Shown one piece after another: positions 1 through 9,833 of a stretch of 64,000 nucleotides of DNA. The stretch is from the NCBI GenBank assembly GCA_038141525.1, contig JAYQIF010000001.1, positions 62,001 through 126,000 of the forward strand, written 5' to 3'. Under the pieces are notes generated by a model. That model saw only the letters and a list, made by a program, of their open reading frames with translations. It was not told where the DNA came from and ran no database searches. This DNA comes from BACL21 sp038141525. Lineage in GTDB: Bacteria > Bacteroidota > Bacteroidia > Flavobacteriales > Flavobacteriaceae. The first letter of the stretch is position 1, and each line of letters begins with the position of its first letter. The position numbers and the translations under genes are program-made.

Positions 1-166
1 AGTTTGTCGCTATTGACCTGAATTCCTCTTCAATTTCTCCTCCATTCAATGCCAATACATCGAAAACGAGTTTTGGCTTATGCTCCTTCAACCACGTCAT
101 GAAAAGCAACAATACTTTTGGAGATCCGGTTCTTGTGGATTCGTGTAAAATAAAGAGAATATTCAA
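1..166 (-). CDS. Glycosyltransferase N-terminus (partial, runs off the window)
   Basis: Only the first ~55 codons are present. They read as ILFILHESTRTGSPKVLL followed by a charged helix and VFDVLALNGGEIEEEF, which looks like the N-terminal Rossmann half of a GT-B glycosyltransferase (family GT4-like). The only usable start is TTG at 166, which overlaps the TGA of the upstream sulfotransferase, as in translational coupling. It would be the last visible member of the polysaccharide operon. The family call rests on a short fragment, so the sugar and acceptor are unknown. Confidence 0.5.
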   Translation of the reverse strand, partial: MNILFILHESTRTGSPKVLLLFMTWLKEHKPKLVFDVLALNGGEIEEEFRSIATN

Positions 167-961
167 TTAAATCCGGATAATAAATTTAATTCCTTATAAA
201 GAGTTCTGTGTCTTCCATTAAGTTCCCGAGTACAACTATTAGTTCGAGACAGTTTTGGATCAAGAAAGTCTCTATTGAGAGAAGCCCCAAGAAATGACTC
301 TAGTTCATTCAATTTTTGATGAGAAAAAAGTTGATCAAAGTGCAAAAAAAAAAAAAAAAAATCCAGTTCGCCTTTTTTGTTCATCATTGGAATAATGCAT
401 TAAAATATGACTATACATTTTAAACCATACATCGAGGGCAAATTATGCGTCATCTTTAAGCGATGTAGAGCATTGCTCTCTTTACATTCCCTTAAAATAC
501 TTAAGGCAGTTTTATTGGGTTCTCTGTAAACCACAACAAACTTCACATTTAAATTATTCTGGTCAATAACATTTTTCCAAATTGGTAATGTATAACTGAA
601 TCTCGGATCTTTGAAACAAAAATAATTAGAGGAAGTAACCACCTTCTTAATTCGATTATTAATAGAATAATCTGATTTAATTTTCGCAGTAATTGGCAAC
701 CGAGCCAACCATCGTGACTTATAAAATGTCCAACTTGGAAAAAACAATTTCCGTATTCCCTCTGGAAGGTTTATTACTGAAGTTTTTAAAATATCCTCAT
801 TAATTAAATTCACTTCTAAATCCTCAAAAAACCTTTGAATTAGCTTGTCTTTGTCAAGGTAATTAGGAGTTCTCGCCGAAATAAAAATCTATCCCTGACA
901 TTAATCCCATAGTCATGCTTGTTCCACTTCTTCCTGAACCAAAAACCAAAATACTGTTCAC
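163..961 (-). CDS. Sulfotransferase, reading frame broken by indels
   Basis: PAPS-dependent sulfotransferase expected to sulfate a carbohydrate. A GTG at 961 opens a frame with the 5'-phosphosulfate-binding loop FGSGRSGTS within the first 15 residues. The 3'-phosphate segment follows as KFVVVYREPNKTALSIL, then a WFKMYSHIL helix, and the C-terminal part contains LESFLG and DPKLSRT. The frame changes near 875, near 425 and near the A-run at 344-370, so the protein is only recovered by joining frames. Its position downstream of Wzt and a second sulfotransferase suggests a sulfated surface polysaccharide. It may be a true pseudogene, but the same kind of indel occurs throughout the window. Confidence 0.65.
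344..361. repeat. Run of 18 A
   Basis: Uninterrupted A18 inside the C-terminal part of the sulfotransferase. On the coding strand it encodes a stretch of phenylalanines that has no place in this fold. It coincides with one of the frame changes, so its length is suspect in the assembly; a real slippage tract is the alternative. Confidence 0.9.
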
Positions 962-1091
962 GATTCTCTACAACAATATATTAATAATAAAAAATTTCCG
1001 ATGATGCCTTGAGCAAAATATGAATGGCATATGTCAACGTAGCCTTTAATTCGAGTCATTTAACTTTCTGGCAATAAATCACATGTATTTA

Positions 1092-1664
1092 TCATCTATT
1101 TTTATCAAAAAATCTGAGAATTTCATTTACTGCGTTTTCACGTTTCTCATAAACTTGTACCCTTTTAATTGACTCAGCAAAGATTGTCCATCATAATTAA
1201 ATTGACTCAAATTAATGAACTCAAACCCTTTTTTTCTTATCGATTAAAAATTGATTATGAGGCAAGGCATAAATCTTACATCCATCGCTTCTGCAAAATA
1301 TATTGCTACAGGAAATATCAATGTAGGCTCAAAGTCTTTTTTCATGCTGCCAAATAGAATTACAAAAATCATCACCTGCGATATAACCATCATTTTTAAC
1401 CTTGGCCAGGGATTTTATCAAGTCGATAATTATTCCTTTTAAAGTATGATCAGCGTCAATGTAGACAAAATCAAGAGAGTTTTCTTCAATATTATTGAGT
1501 ACATCACAACTTCTTCCTTTTAAAATAATTCTCTTTTTCGACCAAGGTTCTGTTTTCATAAGTGCTTCATCGTATATTGCCTTAAATTCAAGAGTAGATT
1601 TATTTAATGGCTTATTCCAATAACTTAAATTTCGCCATAAATCAATCATGTAGTATGACTTCAT
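1092..1664 (-). CDS. SAM-dependent methyltransferase-like protein, probably incomplete
   Basis: The central part, from YMIDLW through SLDFVYIDADH and ending in GGxIxGDDF-like NDGYIAGDDF, matches the core of Methyltransf_24-type sugar or small-molecule methyltransferases. A frame change near 1335 and another near 1165 are needed to reach the natural C-terminus RENAVNEILRFFDKNR with its TGA at 1092. I could not find the SAM-binding motif I (E/DxGxxxG) upstream of YMIDLW; an in-frame TAA lies just before the TTG/ATG starts at 1670/1664. The start therefore overlaps the end of the upstream sulfotransferase, and the protein may be truncated or may continue across another indel. Confidence 0.5.
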
Positions 1665-2661
1665 TTTCAACGTAATATCCTTTTACTAACCCTCTAATTT
1701 TATTGAGAAAAAGTTTATGATATTTTAATTGGTTGGTAGATATTTTATTCTCGTGAAAACTCTTCACTCTTTTATTAATTTCAAGTATTTCCCTCAGAAC
1801 TCAATAAGTCTTCAAAATTATCATTTTCCACTTCAGTGTAGCTAACCCCATTACAAAAGTATCTCTTTTCCTAAATATGAGAAGAAATAATTGTTTGGAT
1901 GCACTTCAATTCTATAAATTGACAAATCACCTTCATTGATTTCTCTGGATTTTTAACCAACTCCTCAAAAGAGACAATTAAATACTTATCTGGATATTTT
2001 TGACTAAGAATTGTAACTTCCTTAATATAGCTCAATATCCTATGAACTTCATTATTATCAATTAATTTACTAAATACGTTTGCATAACCATTTTTACTTC
2101 TGAAATCCTCCTTTATCTCGCGCCTTTGTGACCTCGTAGCAATTATGCTCCGAATATCACGTTCAACATAAATATATTTACTGTTTGGAAAAGATTGAAG
2201 TAAAAATTTTTTAACAAACCAATATTTGTTCACCTAACGCAGCGTAAAATGTTTTCTTTTGATTAATTAAATGTTCAGAAAATGTTTCATAAATCACTGA
2301 AGTAATTTGTTCGATTGTCCATTGGGTTAGATACTTTAGTTTCTCAAACACAGCTTTATCAAAATCATAAAAGGACATCTTGAATGGTAAATATATCCGA
2401 TCTTGACTTGAAAAATCAAGAAATATTTCTCCCTTGATTCACAAACCTTTCAATTCTGTAATAGCGCCCCTTGGAAGCCAGTAATGTTCTCAAATATTCA
2501 GTGTCCTTATAGATTAACCATTCCGATTCATTAGTTTCATTCTGAAAGGCCAATGAAATAATGTCATGAATAGGTGAGCAAAATATCTCCAGATGTCCAT
2601 CTAATAGGCCTCTCAATAAAGATTTTCCACCTCCCCACCAACCATCAACGTGTATTATCAT
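1642..2661 (-). CDS. Second sulfotransferase-family protein, broken by indels
   Basis: Starts at ATG 2661 with a P-loop-like GWWGGGKSLLRGLLDGH, as in sulfotransferase-fold proteins that bind PAPS. After a frame change near 2418 it runs through YLPFKMSFYDFDKAVFEKL, and after another near 2230 through SKYIYVERDIRSIIATR (3'-phosphate binding) and a YLIVSFEELVKNP segment typical of the family's C-terminal third. The tail after about 1870 is again in other frames (NGVSYTEVEND, then EILEINKRVKSFH) and stops at TGA 1642. It belongs to the same minus-strand operon as the CMP-sugar synthetase. The acceptor is unknown. Confidence 0.6.
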
Positions 2662-2815
2662 TTAAAAAAATTAATGAGTTTTATTTTAAATTACAAGTAG
2701 CATATTGTTTATCAAACACAAATGTTATTGAAAAAAATTCAAAAATCTCCAAATCGTTTTCTGATTTGGCTAATAGACATTCCCTCTGCTACATTACTTT
2801 AGAATTGAATGCTCC

Positions 2816-4042
2816 TTAATCATTGTATCTTGGGCCATTTTTAATACTATTTTTTTCTTTATCCTGAGGTATTATTACAACGCCTTCTTTATCAGCAAAA
2901 ATCAAATCGTTCGGATTAACCATTACTCCTGAAATAGAAATTGGCTTGTTGTAATCCGCTAATGTTCCCTTTTTCTTAATATCCATACAGCTATAACCCA
3001 TTGAAAAAACTGGAAATTTCATTTTTTTCACCTCATTGCTATCTCTTGTTTTACCGCCAATTATTGCAATAACACCGGATCTTATTGCCAAATTTGTATT
3101 TAACTCTCCAAAATAGGCATATTCAGGACATTGATTTTCAACAACAATTGCCCCATATCATTAGGAACTAAAGTTTGATAACTATCTAATGCATCGTAAA
3201 TAGAGCTTGTGTCTGATTCTTCTTTAGATTTAATCTTCAGTGTTTTTGCACGTCCCAATATTTTATGACTTGGCAGATTCAACTGCATTCCAATAATTAT
3301 CTTATTAGTAATGTGAAGTTCTTCGAAAATGTCCGATAACATTGACGAACTGAGCAGATGGGTGAGATTTCTGAATAATCTTCTTTCACTTTCTCTAATA
3401 CCTGCAGCAATAAAATTCGCGAGCTCAAACTCATCTGGTGTATTCACGTCACAGGACTCAATTGCATCTGCGAAAAGAAAATGAGGTTTTTTCTCCAATT
3501 CTTCTTTTTAATCTTAAAGCAGTTTCTTTCCGGACTATGTATAATCCCATCGTTTCAATTATCGAGTCGGGAAGGTCTGAACTATTTGGTATTTTATCAA
3601 GGTTATAATTGGCTTTATCTGTGGCAAAGTCCAAGTATATTGTTTTTCTCTTCTCACTAAAACTGCAGAATCATAATCTGCATTCTGCTCTAAATATTCT
3701 ATACCTTTTTTAATAGTTTCTTCCTTAATAAATGGACTTGTTACATAGAATTTGTATATACAAGTCAGCTTTTACCTGTCGTACCTGATTAAAAAAAAGC
3801 TCATTACCATCGGTTTTATTGGATGCATGTTCACATCTCTTTTCAAAATTTTACAATCAAGATGAGAAGCAACACGAATTATTTCTTCTGACTCTGTATC
3901 CAGATAAACTTCATCGATACATTCAAATGTCAAAATTCTTTCCAATTGCCTCAAGAACAATGGCTTACCGTCCATTATTTAAAATTCTTATTTGTATTCT
4001 ATCGCTAGTGCCTTTAGCTGGCAAAAATGCTACAACTTTCAT
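2816..4042 (-). CDS. CMP-sugar synthetase (cytidylyltransferase) fused to an RraA-like domain
   Basis: The N-terminal ~215 residues are an acylneuraminate/KDO-type cytidylyltransferase: VVAFLPAKGTSDRI (CTP loop), KPLFLRQLERIL, and near its end DAIESCDVNTPDEFELAN, the usual closing motif. The same uninterrupted frame (3498 to 3100) then runs into an RraA/HMG-aldolase-like domain, LLSSSMLSDIFEEL to DSYQTLVPND, continued in another frame by AIRSGVIAIIGGKTRDSNEV and NPNDLIFADKEGVVIIPQD. Indels near 3978, 3770, 3720, 3640 and 3140 break the frame. The likely job is activating an acidic sugar for the polysaccharide; the role of the RraA part is not known to me. It starts 10 bases after the Wzt stop. 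Confidence 0.7.
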
Positions 4043-4051
4043 TTTTTAAAA

Positions 4052-5243
4052 TTATGAATTAAACCATCGAGCTTTTCCTTGATATTGAGAGCTTCCAGTA
4101 AATGAGGACTTAATTCTGAAATTACCAATTGCGTGATACCACGAATAAAAGTCCTGATCTAAACTGTCTCTTTAATGCAATCGCAAATGAATAGCTACCA
4201 TGATTTAGCTGAATTTCATTGAGCACTTCGGTATATGTTTTCTCCTACTTTTAAACTATTCAGAGAAATATTGTCTCTTTTACTATTCACTTGATAAATG
4301 AGCTGTTGACTAGAATCAACTATATGAATATTCAACACAGGGGTTTCAAATATAAAATCTGAATAAAATTTAAGTTCTAATTCTAGATCTTCACCATAAT
4401 TAATTGTCACGTTTTTGTCCTCACCATTAATTTTAATTGAGTTTAAAACGACTCGATCGACCAATATTGAAGATTTTTCCTGTTTTAAATCCTCGTAATA
4501 GTAGCTTATACCAATACTGACATCACCTTTATACCTACATTTACCATAATTTAGATATAATATTGATCCACAAATTCGCGCTAGTTGAGGCATGGAATGC
4601 GACACAATAATAACTGCACATGACTTTAACAATTGATTCAAAACTAGCATTTAGCCCTGAAGTTCATATCCCCAACCGCCAAAACCTCATCAATAATCAG
4701 AACATCAGGCTCCATTTGCGAAGCAATGGCAAAACCTAATCTAACCTTCATTCCTGAGCTGTAGTTACGAACGGGCATGTCTATGAATTCTCTTATTTCG
4801 GCAAAATCAATGATATCTTCAAGTTTATCATCAATTTCTTCCCGAGTAAACCCCAGGACGGCACCGTTGATATAAATATTTTCTCGTCCACTCAAGATGG
4901 GATTAAATCCCGTGCCTAATTCAATTAAAGCACCAACCTTACCTCTTATTGTTACTTTGCCTTGATCTGGATTGATTAGACCATTCAGGATTTTCAGCAA
5001 TGTAGACTTCCCGGCTCCGTTGTGACCAATCAGTCCCAAACATTCTCCTCTCCTGAGTTCAAAATTGATGTCTTTCAGCGCCCAAAATTCCTTTGGCCTT
5101 AATACGGTCCCTTGATTTTGCCCTACTAGACCTGAAAAAAGATCTTTCAAACCATACCAGAGACTCGTCTTTAGATCAACACAGAACTTCTTAGAAACAC
5201 CCTCTACTTTAACTAAGACCTCATTTGATTGACTATGCTCCAT
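4052..5243 (-). CDS. wzt: Polysaccharide ABC exporter ATPase (Wzt type) with C-terminal sugar-binding domain
   Basis: Cytoplasmic ATPase that powers export of O-antigen or capsule chains. Walker A GHNGAGKST, the conserved GALIELGTGFNPILSGREN stretch of polysaccharide exporters, signature YSSGMKVRLGF and Walker B VLIIDEVLAVGD are all clear in the first 190 residues. A frame change near 4650 leads to the H-loop IIVSHS and a beta-rich C-terminal domain, as in Wzt proteins that recognise the finished glycan. A further shift near 4220-4150 leads to the end RWFNS and TAA at 4052. Its ATG lies inside the end of the permease gene, so the pair is co-translated. Confidence 0.85.
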
Positions 5244-6074
5244 GTCGTTCTAAGATGATCGGTATCGAAATTCGATAGATTATTAATGCAAAGAAAAAAA
5301 CAGGTATAATTAGCGCCAAAGTCCAAAAAAATGACACCAGAAATGTAAAATCTAAGCCCATCAAAGACTCCCGCGTCGTCATTATAAAGGGGTTATTGGA
5401 TTAATTGTCATAAGTAATTTCATGGCTCCATCAACACTAGGTATAGAGTAAACCACTGGTGTGACATACATCAAAAAGGTAAGCCCAATACTCACAATTT
5501 TGGAAACATCGTGATAGATTAAACTTATTGGCGTAATTAGGAGCCCCAACGTGATGCCAAAAAATACTGCACTTATGATAATCAGAGGAAAAAACAACTG
5601 ACTAACATGAAACCCAATATCGTAAACAAAAAGGAAAAGAACCAGAAGAACGAGTTTCACAAGGCTATTAAAAAGAAGCTTATAAATTCCCGTTAAGATC
5701 AACGCCTCTTTAGGAAAATTAATTTTTGAAATAATACTCATGGAACCTTGAGTACTATTTTTTTGGGGTATTGATCGATTCTGTAATAATTGACCATACT
5801 AGGGTTCCGATAAAGACATAAACGGGATATGGGACTCAGTATCCGACAACTTTACTGTCCCAGAAGCACTTAAAAACACCCATACAAGTGCGGTGAACAC
5901 CGGTGTGATAAACATCCAAAAAATGCCCAAAAATGACTGTCGGTATTGGGCCTTTATATCTCGAACTGCCAATTGTTTGGCCAAAAAATGAGAAGAAAAC
6001 AAATCAACAACACTCAATTTTAAAATCTTGAAAAAACTGAGTTTATTATCTCTACTGTATATTTTCTCTTCCAA
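5233..6074 (-). CDS. wzm: Polysaccharide ABC exporter permease (Wzm type)
   Basis: Membrane half of the exporter. The N-terminus has the ABC-2 signature region LAVRDIKAQYRQSFLGIFW, then membrane segments ITPVFTALVWVFL, LVLLVLFLFVYDIGF and IISAVFFGITLGLLI, and LTFLMYVTPVVY near the end. The start is TTG at 6074. The frame changes near 5810, at the A7 run near 5768 and near 5385; joined, the protein ends at TAG 5233, overlapping the Wzt start by 11 bases. Together with Wza and Wzc upstream this is a group-2/3-like capsule export set. Confidence 0.85.
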
Positions 6075-6079
6075 CAGGG

Positions 6080-6375
6080 TTATTGACTTTCGTAAAATTT
6101 AATGATTCTTTTGGGCACACCTCCGGTGCTGATACTCCCAAGATCATTAAACACATTTGTAAAAATCACAGAAGTAAATTTTTTGTATTTGGTTATATTG
6201 TATCTAACCAATCGTCTTCTTTTTTCAAAGACTTTTGAAACTTCATACGGAACTAAATATATAATTTTTGGAGGCGATATAAAAGGAAGAACACTTGAAA
6301 AATAAGAGTATTTAATAACATTTACCAGGTGTTTAATGTTCTGAAAAAGAGGAGCCTAAATGCAAACTCAAGCAT
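6080..6375 (-). CDS. Possible small gene between Wzc and Wzm, unknown product
   Basis: The 328 bases between Wzc and Wzm contain no clear gene. One frame is open for about 80 codons, from the TAG near 6347 to TAA at 6080, and ends 6 bases before the Wzm start. It reads like protein (VPYEVSKVFEKRRRLVRYN, then VFNDLGSISTGGVPKRI). An ATG at 6375 (MLEFAFRLLFF) could supply the start if one base is missing in the T-run near 6345. I recognise no family. It could be a decayed or shortened operon member, or chance. Confidence 0.25.
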
Positions 6376-6410
6376 GTATTTAACAATTAGATTGTGAAAT
6401 ACAATTTAAA

Positions 6411-8893
6411 TTATGATTTACGAGAAGAAAATCTAGCTTTAAATCGCTGCCAAAAGGATTTCGTTTGGGTTTCATGATACCCCTGACCATAACTTTTGCC
6501 ATAACCATAGCCATAACCATAACCATAACTATAGTCATAATTTAGGGTCTTGCTTTGGCGGACATAATTAAACACCAAGCTCAGATGCGGCACCACCCCT
6601 TTGCGATAATTCTCATTAATCAGCGAAAGCATTCCGCGTTTGGTATAATTCTGACGAGATAAATAGAGCGTGGCATCGGTAAACTTAAGCAGATTAAAAG
6701 TATCGGTCACCAGGCCCATAGGAGCCGAATCGATCACAATGTAGTCGTACTTTTGTTTGACCTCGGTAAAGAACTCAGACATGGTCTCGGACAGCATGAG
6801 CTCGGCAGGATTAGGCGGAACGGGGCCCGAGGTAATGATATCCAAATGAGGATTTTTAGTTTTCTGGGTAATGGTCTCTACAGATTTTTGGTGGCTTAAA
6901 TAATGGACCACCCCCACCTGGTTATCGATTTCAAAATCATCAAAAATCTTGGGTTTGCGCAAGTCCATCCCGAGCAATAAGGTTTTTTTACCGCTCAAAG
7001 CAAAAACTGAGGCCAAGTTTATGGCGCAAAAAGTTTTTCCTTCACCACTGAACAGAAGAACTGATCAGTACCGTCTTAGCCCCTTTAATATCCTGCTCGT
7101 TGTAAAAGAACTGCAAGCTCGCTCGAAGCGCTCGAAAAGATTCAGAAATCGGGGATTTTGGCGCATCCAAAACGGCCAAATTCCCTTCTGGTTTATGGGT
7201 CCCGACCACGCCAATAATCGGGATTTCCGTGACACGCTGCAAATCGCCTACATGATGAATTTTGGTGTCGATAAATACCCAGACAAACACCAATACAAAA
7301 GGCACCAAAAAGCCAAAAAACAAGGCCATGGTGTAATTGAGCTGGTTATTCGGTCCGATCTGCCCCCACCCGTGTCCTTAGCATTATCAATGACCATAAC
7401 ATCAGATACGTTGGCCGCTTTCACCAGGCCTGCCTCTGAGCGCTTGGATAAAAACAAATCATAGGTCCCGCGACTCAGGGTGTACACCCGCTCAATTTTC
7501 AGAAGTTCTTGCTGATCCTTCGGTAGCTTTCGAATATCGCGCTCTTTGATGGTGATATCCCGTTTTACCCTACTGAGTTCTTCATTTTCAAAGCCTTAGA
7601 GGAGGTGATATTCTCTTGAAGCACCCGTTTAATTGCGTCAATCTGGCGATCAATATCCCGAAAAATAGGCGCCCCTTCTTGATACGAATACTCAAGTTTA
7701 CTGCGCTCTAGAGCCTTTTCGATAATTTGAGTCACTCCGGTAACCATACTCCCTTCCGAAATCCCAATAACTGAAGGCGCTGGCGTATCGCTATAATCAT
7801 CATGTGTCGAGAGGTAGGTCTCCAATACGGCGTAATAATTGAGTTCACGCTCTAAGGCCTCCTCCCTTAAGTCCAGCTGAGTGAGTTCCGTGCGCAAAGT
7901 TTCCCCTCATACTCAAGATCCATGATGCTATTTTTTGTTTTTAAACGCATTCAGCTCATCTTCAGCAAGACGCAATTCTTGAGATTTTAAAGCCAAACTA
8001 CTGTCAATAAACTTAATGGTCTTGGTCGCAAATAGATTTTTACGCTCTAACATATCTCTTTCCAACACCTCTACCGAACCGTTCAGATAATCTACCATGC
8101 GGGCTTTATTCCCGCCGATCATACTGAGTTTGATTACAGAAGAACTATTTTCAGGACGCACATTGACCCCCATATAGCCTTTCACCGCTTGATCAAAGGA
8201 CGAAAAACCCAAATAATAGCGATCCCCTTCACGCGCCATAGTCCTACTTTTTGGCCAAAGGGTAATAGACAAGAAATCAGTCTTAATCGCTTGTCCTAGA
8301 TTAAAAGTCTTTGAAAAACCACCTTGCGGAATGATTACCGGAGCAATGGATTTACCCTGATCATAGGTTTGGGCGCTTCGTTCACCGGCACGCTCCCAAT
8401 TACCCTCTATATTGAACGAGTTAGGCCCGGTAAATGTAATGACAAACTCCTGTCCCAATATTTGTGGATGCTCGCGATCAATCTCAATGTCAAATGGCAC
8501 TGAGCCGTATGCATCGACTCTCTGATAGGTACCGTCCTTTTGCAGACTGATAAAATAGCCGAGTTCATCGACCACTTTTTCATTGTGCGTGCGCGAGCGC
8601 AGCGTTACCAGAGCGGTGTTGACCTTATCCGTGGTCCCGCCCCAGTTAAAAGTAAGACTCGTATTGCTGGTAAAAAAAGGGTTTTGGTCGTCTTTAATGG
8701 AGATCGTATTCTCCATGTAGTAGACCGGTAATTTGCGCACGCTGATGTAGTAGGCATAACTGTAGGCAATCCCCAAGGAAATCACAAAAGCTGGCCAAAA
8801 GCGCAGCAGCTTGATCAAAAATCCACGCACATCAAAAATGGCGTTGAGATCATTGATCTTATGACGATAAGCCGCTGATTTTTGGGTATTCAT
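6411..8893 (-). CDS. wzc: Wzc-type polysaccharide co-polymerase / tyrosine autokinase (BY-kinase)
   Basis: Inner-membrane protein that controls chain length and export and phosphorylates itself. The N-terminal ~320 residues are the Wzz-like periplasmic part with a first membrane segment at about residues 30-50. The second membrane segment is ALFFGFLVPFVLVFVWVFI near 7300. The kinase domain follows: ISESFRALRASLQF, Walker A (SGEGKT, reached only after removing one T at about 7050), Walker A' LLLGMDLRKPK and Walker B YDYIVIDSAP. It ends in a tyrosine-rich YG-repeat tail, the usual autophosphorylation site. Four frame changes (about 7910, 7560, 7330-7480 and 7050) split what should be one gene of ~827 codons. 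Confidence 0.88.
6486..6535. repeat. Hexanucleotide repeat coding for the Tyr-Gly tail of Wzc
   Basis: About seven imperfect copies of CCATAA/CCATAG (TTATGG on the coding strand) encode alternating Tyr-Gly near the Wzc C-terminus. Gain or loss of one unit changes the tail by exactly two residues without breaking the frame. Confidence 0.85.
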
Positions 8894-8905
8894 GATGCTT
8901 TTTGG

Positions 8906-9700
8906 TTATCGCGTTAAAAGTAATGTGGCCGTCCCAATTGTGGTCAACACCGTGAGTATAGTGGTAAATGTCTGAATCGCTGTAGTCCCAAAACCCCATG
9001 CCTTTTGAGGCAGCGGATTCACAATAATCAAATCATTGGGCTGGATATAATAATAGGGTGAGTTCATGGCATCGAGCTGAGTGAGATCGACATGATGTAT
9101 TTTTTGCCCTAAAGGATATTGGCGAATAATCCGAATGTCAGTTCGGTCTCCGGTCACCGGAATATCACCACTCGCGGCAATAGCCTCTATGAGCGTGACC
9201 TGATCACGGTAGATAATCTGCGAACCAGGACTTCCCACCTCACCGGTAATAATATATCGTATCCCAGGCATTTTGACCGTGACAAATAAATTGGACTCTT
9301 CTTTAAACAGATCTTGAAGCAATCGCTGCTCTAAATCTTCACGAACTTCTTCAAGGGTTTTTCCCAACACAGGTAATTCGCCAATTACGGGTATGCGGAT
9401 ATTCCCATGCACGTCTACGACAAAACCATTAAAATAAAGATCCCCTTCCTCTGTTGCGTTCAACACCTCGTTAGATGTCGGGTTAAAAAAACCGATTTGT
9501 TCCTGGTCCAAAGCTTTGATTCGAATGCTGAGTAAATCATTGACCTGCAGGCGATACGGAGGGATACTCGGCTGCAGTGCCACGAGTTCTTCATTGCTTT
9601 TATCTTGATTTTCTTGGAGATAAGTCAGACGCTTTATCGGCACACAAGAGCCCAAAACAAGGACAATAATGACCAATAAATAATATGCGTTTTTGGGCAT
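8906..9700 (-). CDS. wza: Outer-membrane polysaccharide export lipoprotein (Wza type)
   Basis: Forms the outer-membrane exit pore for the polysaccharide. I choose ATG 9700 because it gives a short signal peptide with lipobox VLGSC at residues ~16-20, and because a good promoter lies just upstream of it; the open frame to 9853 is not needed. The Poly_export domain starts with YRLQVNDLLSIRIKAL, followed by two SLBB-like segments (NIRIPVIGELPVLGKTLEEV; ITGEVGSPGSQIIY to GDIPVTGDRTDIRIIR). A C-terminal hydrophobic stretch TILTVLTTIGTATLLL is the likely membrane-crossing helix. It ends 13 bases before the Wzc start. Confidence 0.9.
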   Translation of the reverse strand: MPKNAYYLLVIIVLVLGSCVPIKRLTYLQENQDKSNEELVALQPSIPPYRLQVNDLLSIRIKALDQEQIGFFNPTSNEVLNATEEGDLYFNGFVVDVHGNIRIPVIGELPVLGKTLEEVREDLEQRLLQDLFKEESNLFVTVKMPGIRYIITGEVGSPGSQIIYRDQVTLIEAIAASGDIPVTGDRTDIRIIRQYPLGQKIHHVDLTQLDAMNSPYYYIQPNDLIIVNPLPQKAWGFGTTAIQTFTTILTVLTTIGTATLLLTR

Positions 9701-9718
9701 AGCCGTGGGTTGTTTCCA

Positions 9719-9747
9719 CAAATATAACCTAAGGCATTTAAAAACAA
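9719..9747 (-). promoter_or_regulatory. Promoter of the wza-wzc-wzm-wzt operon
   Basis: On the minus strand, -7 box TATATTTG (9726-9719) matches the Bacteroidota consensus TAnnTTTG, with a -33 TTG (9747-9745) 18 bases upstream. It sits about 20 bases before the chosen wza ATG, which leaves a very short leader. Confidence 0.6.
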
Positions 9748-9833
9748 AATGCTTTTGCATGCGAACTCTAATATTTGCCTTTATTTTGTAACAAGGTGAT
9801 TTTAGCATCATCACACCTAAAAGCTTAAGATTC

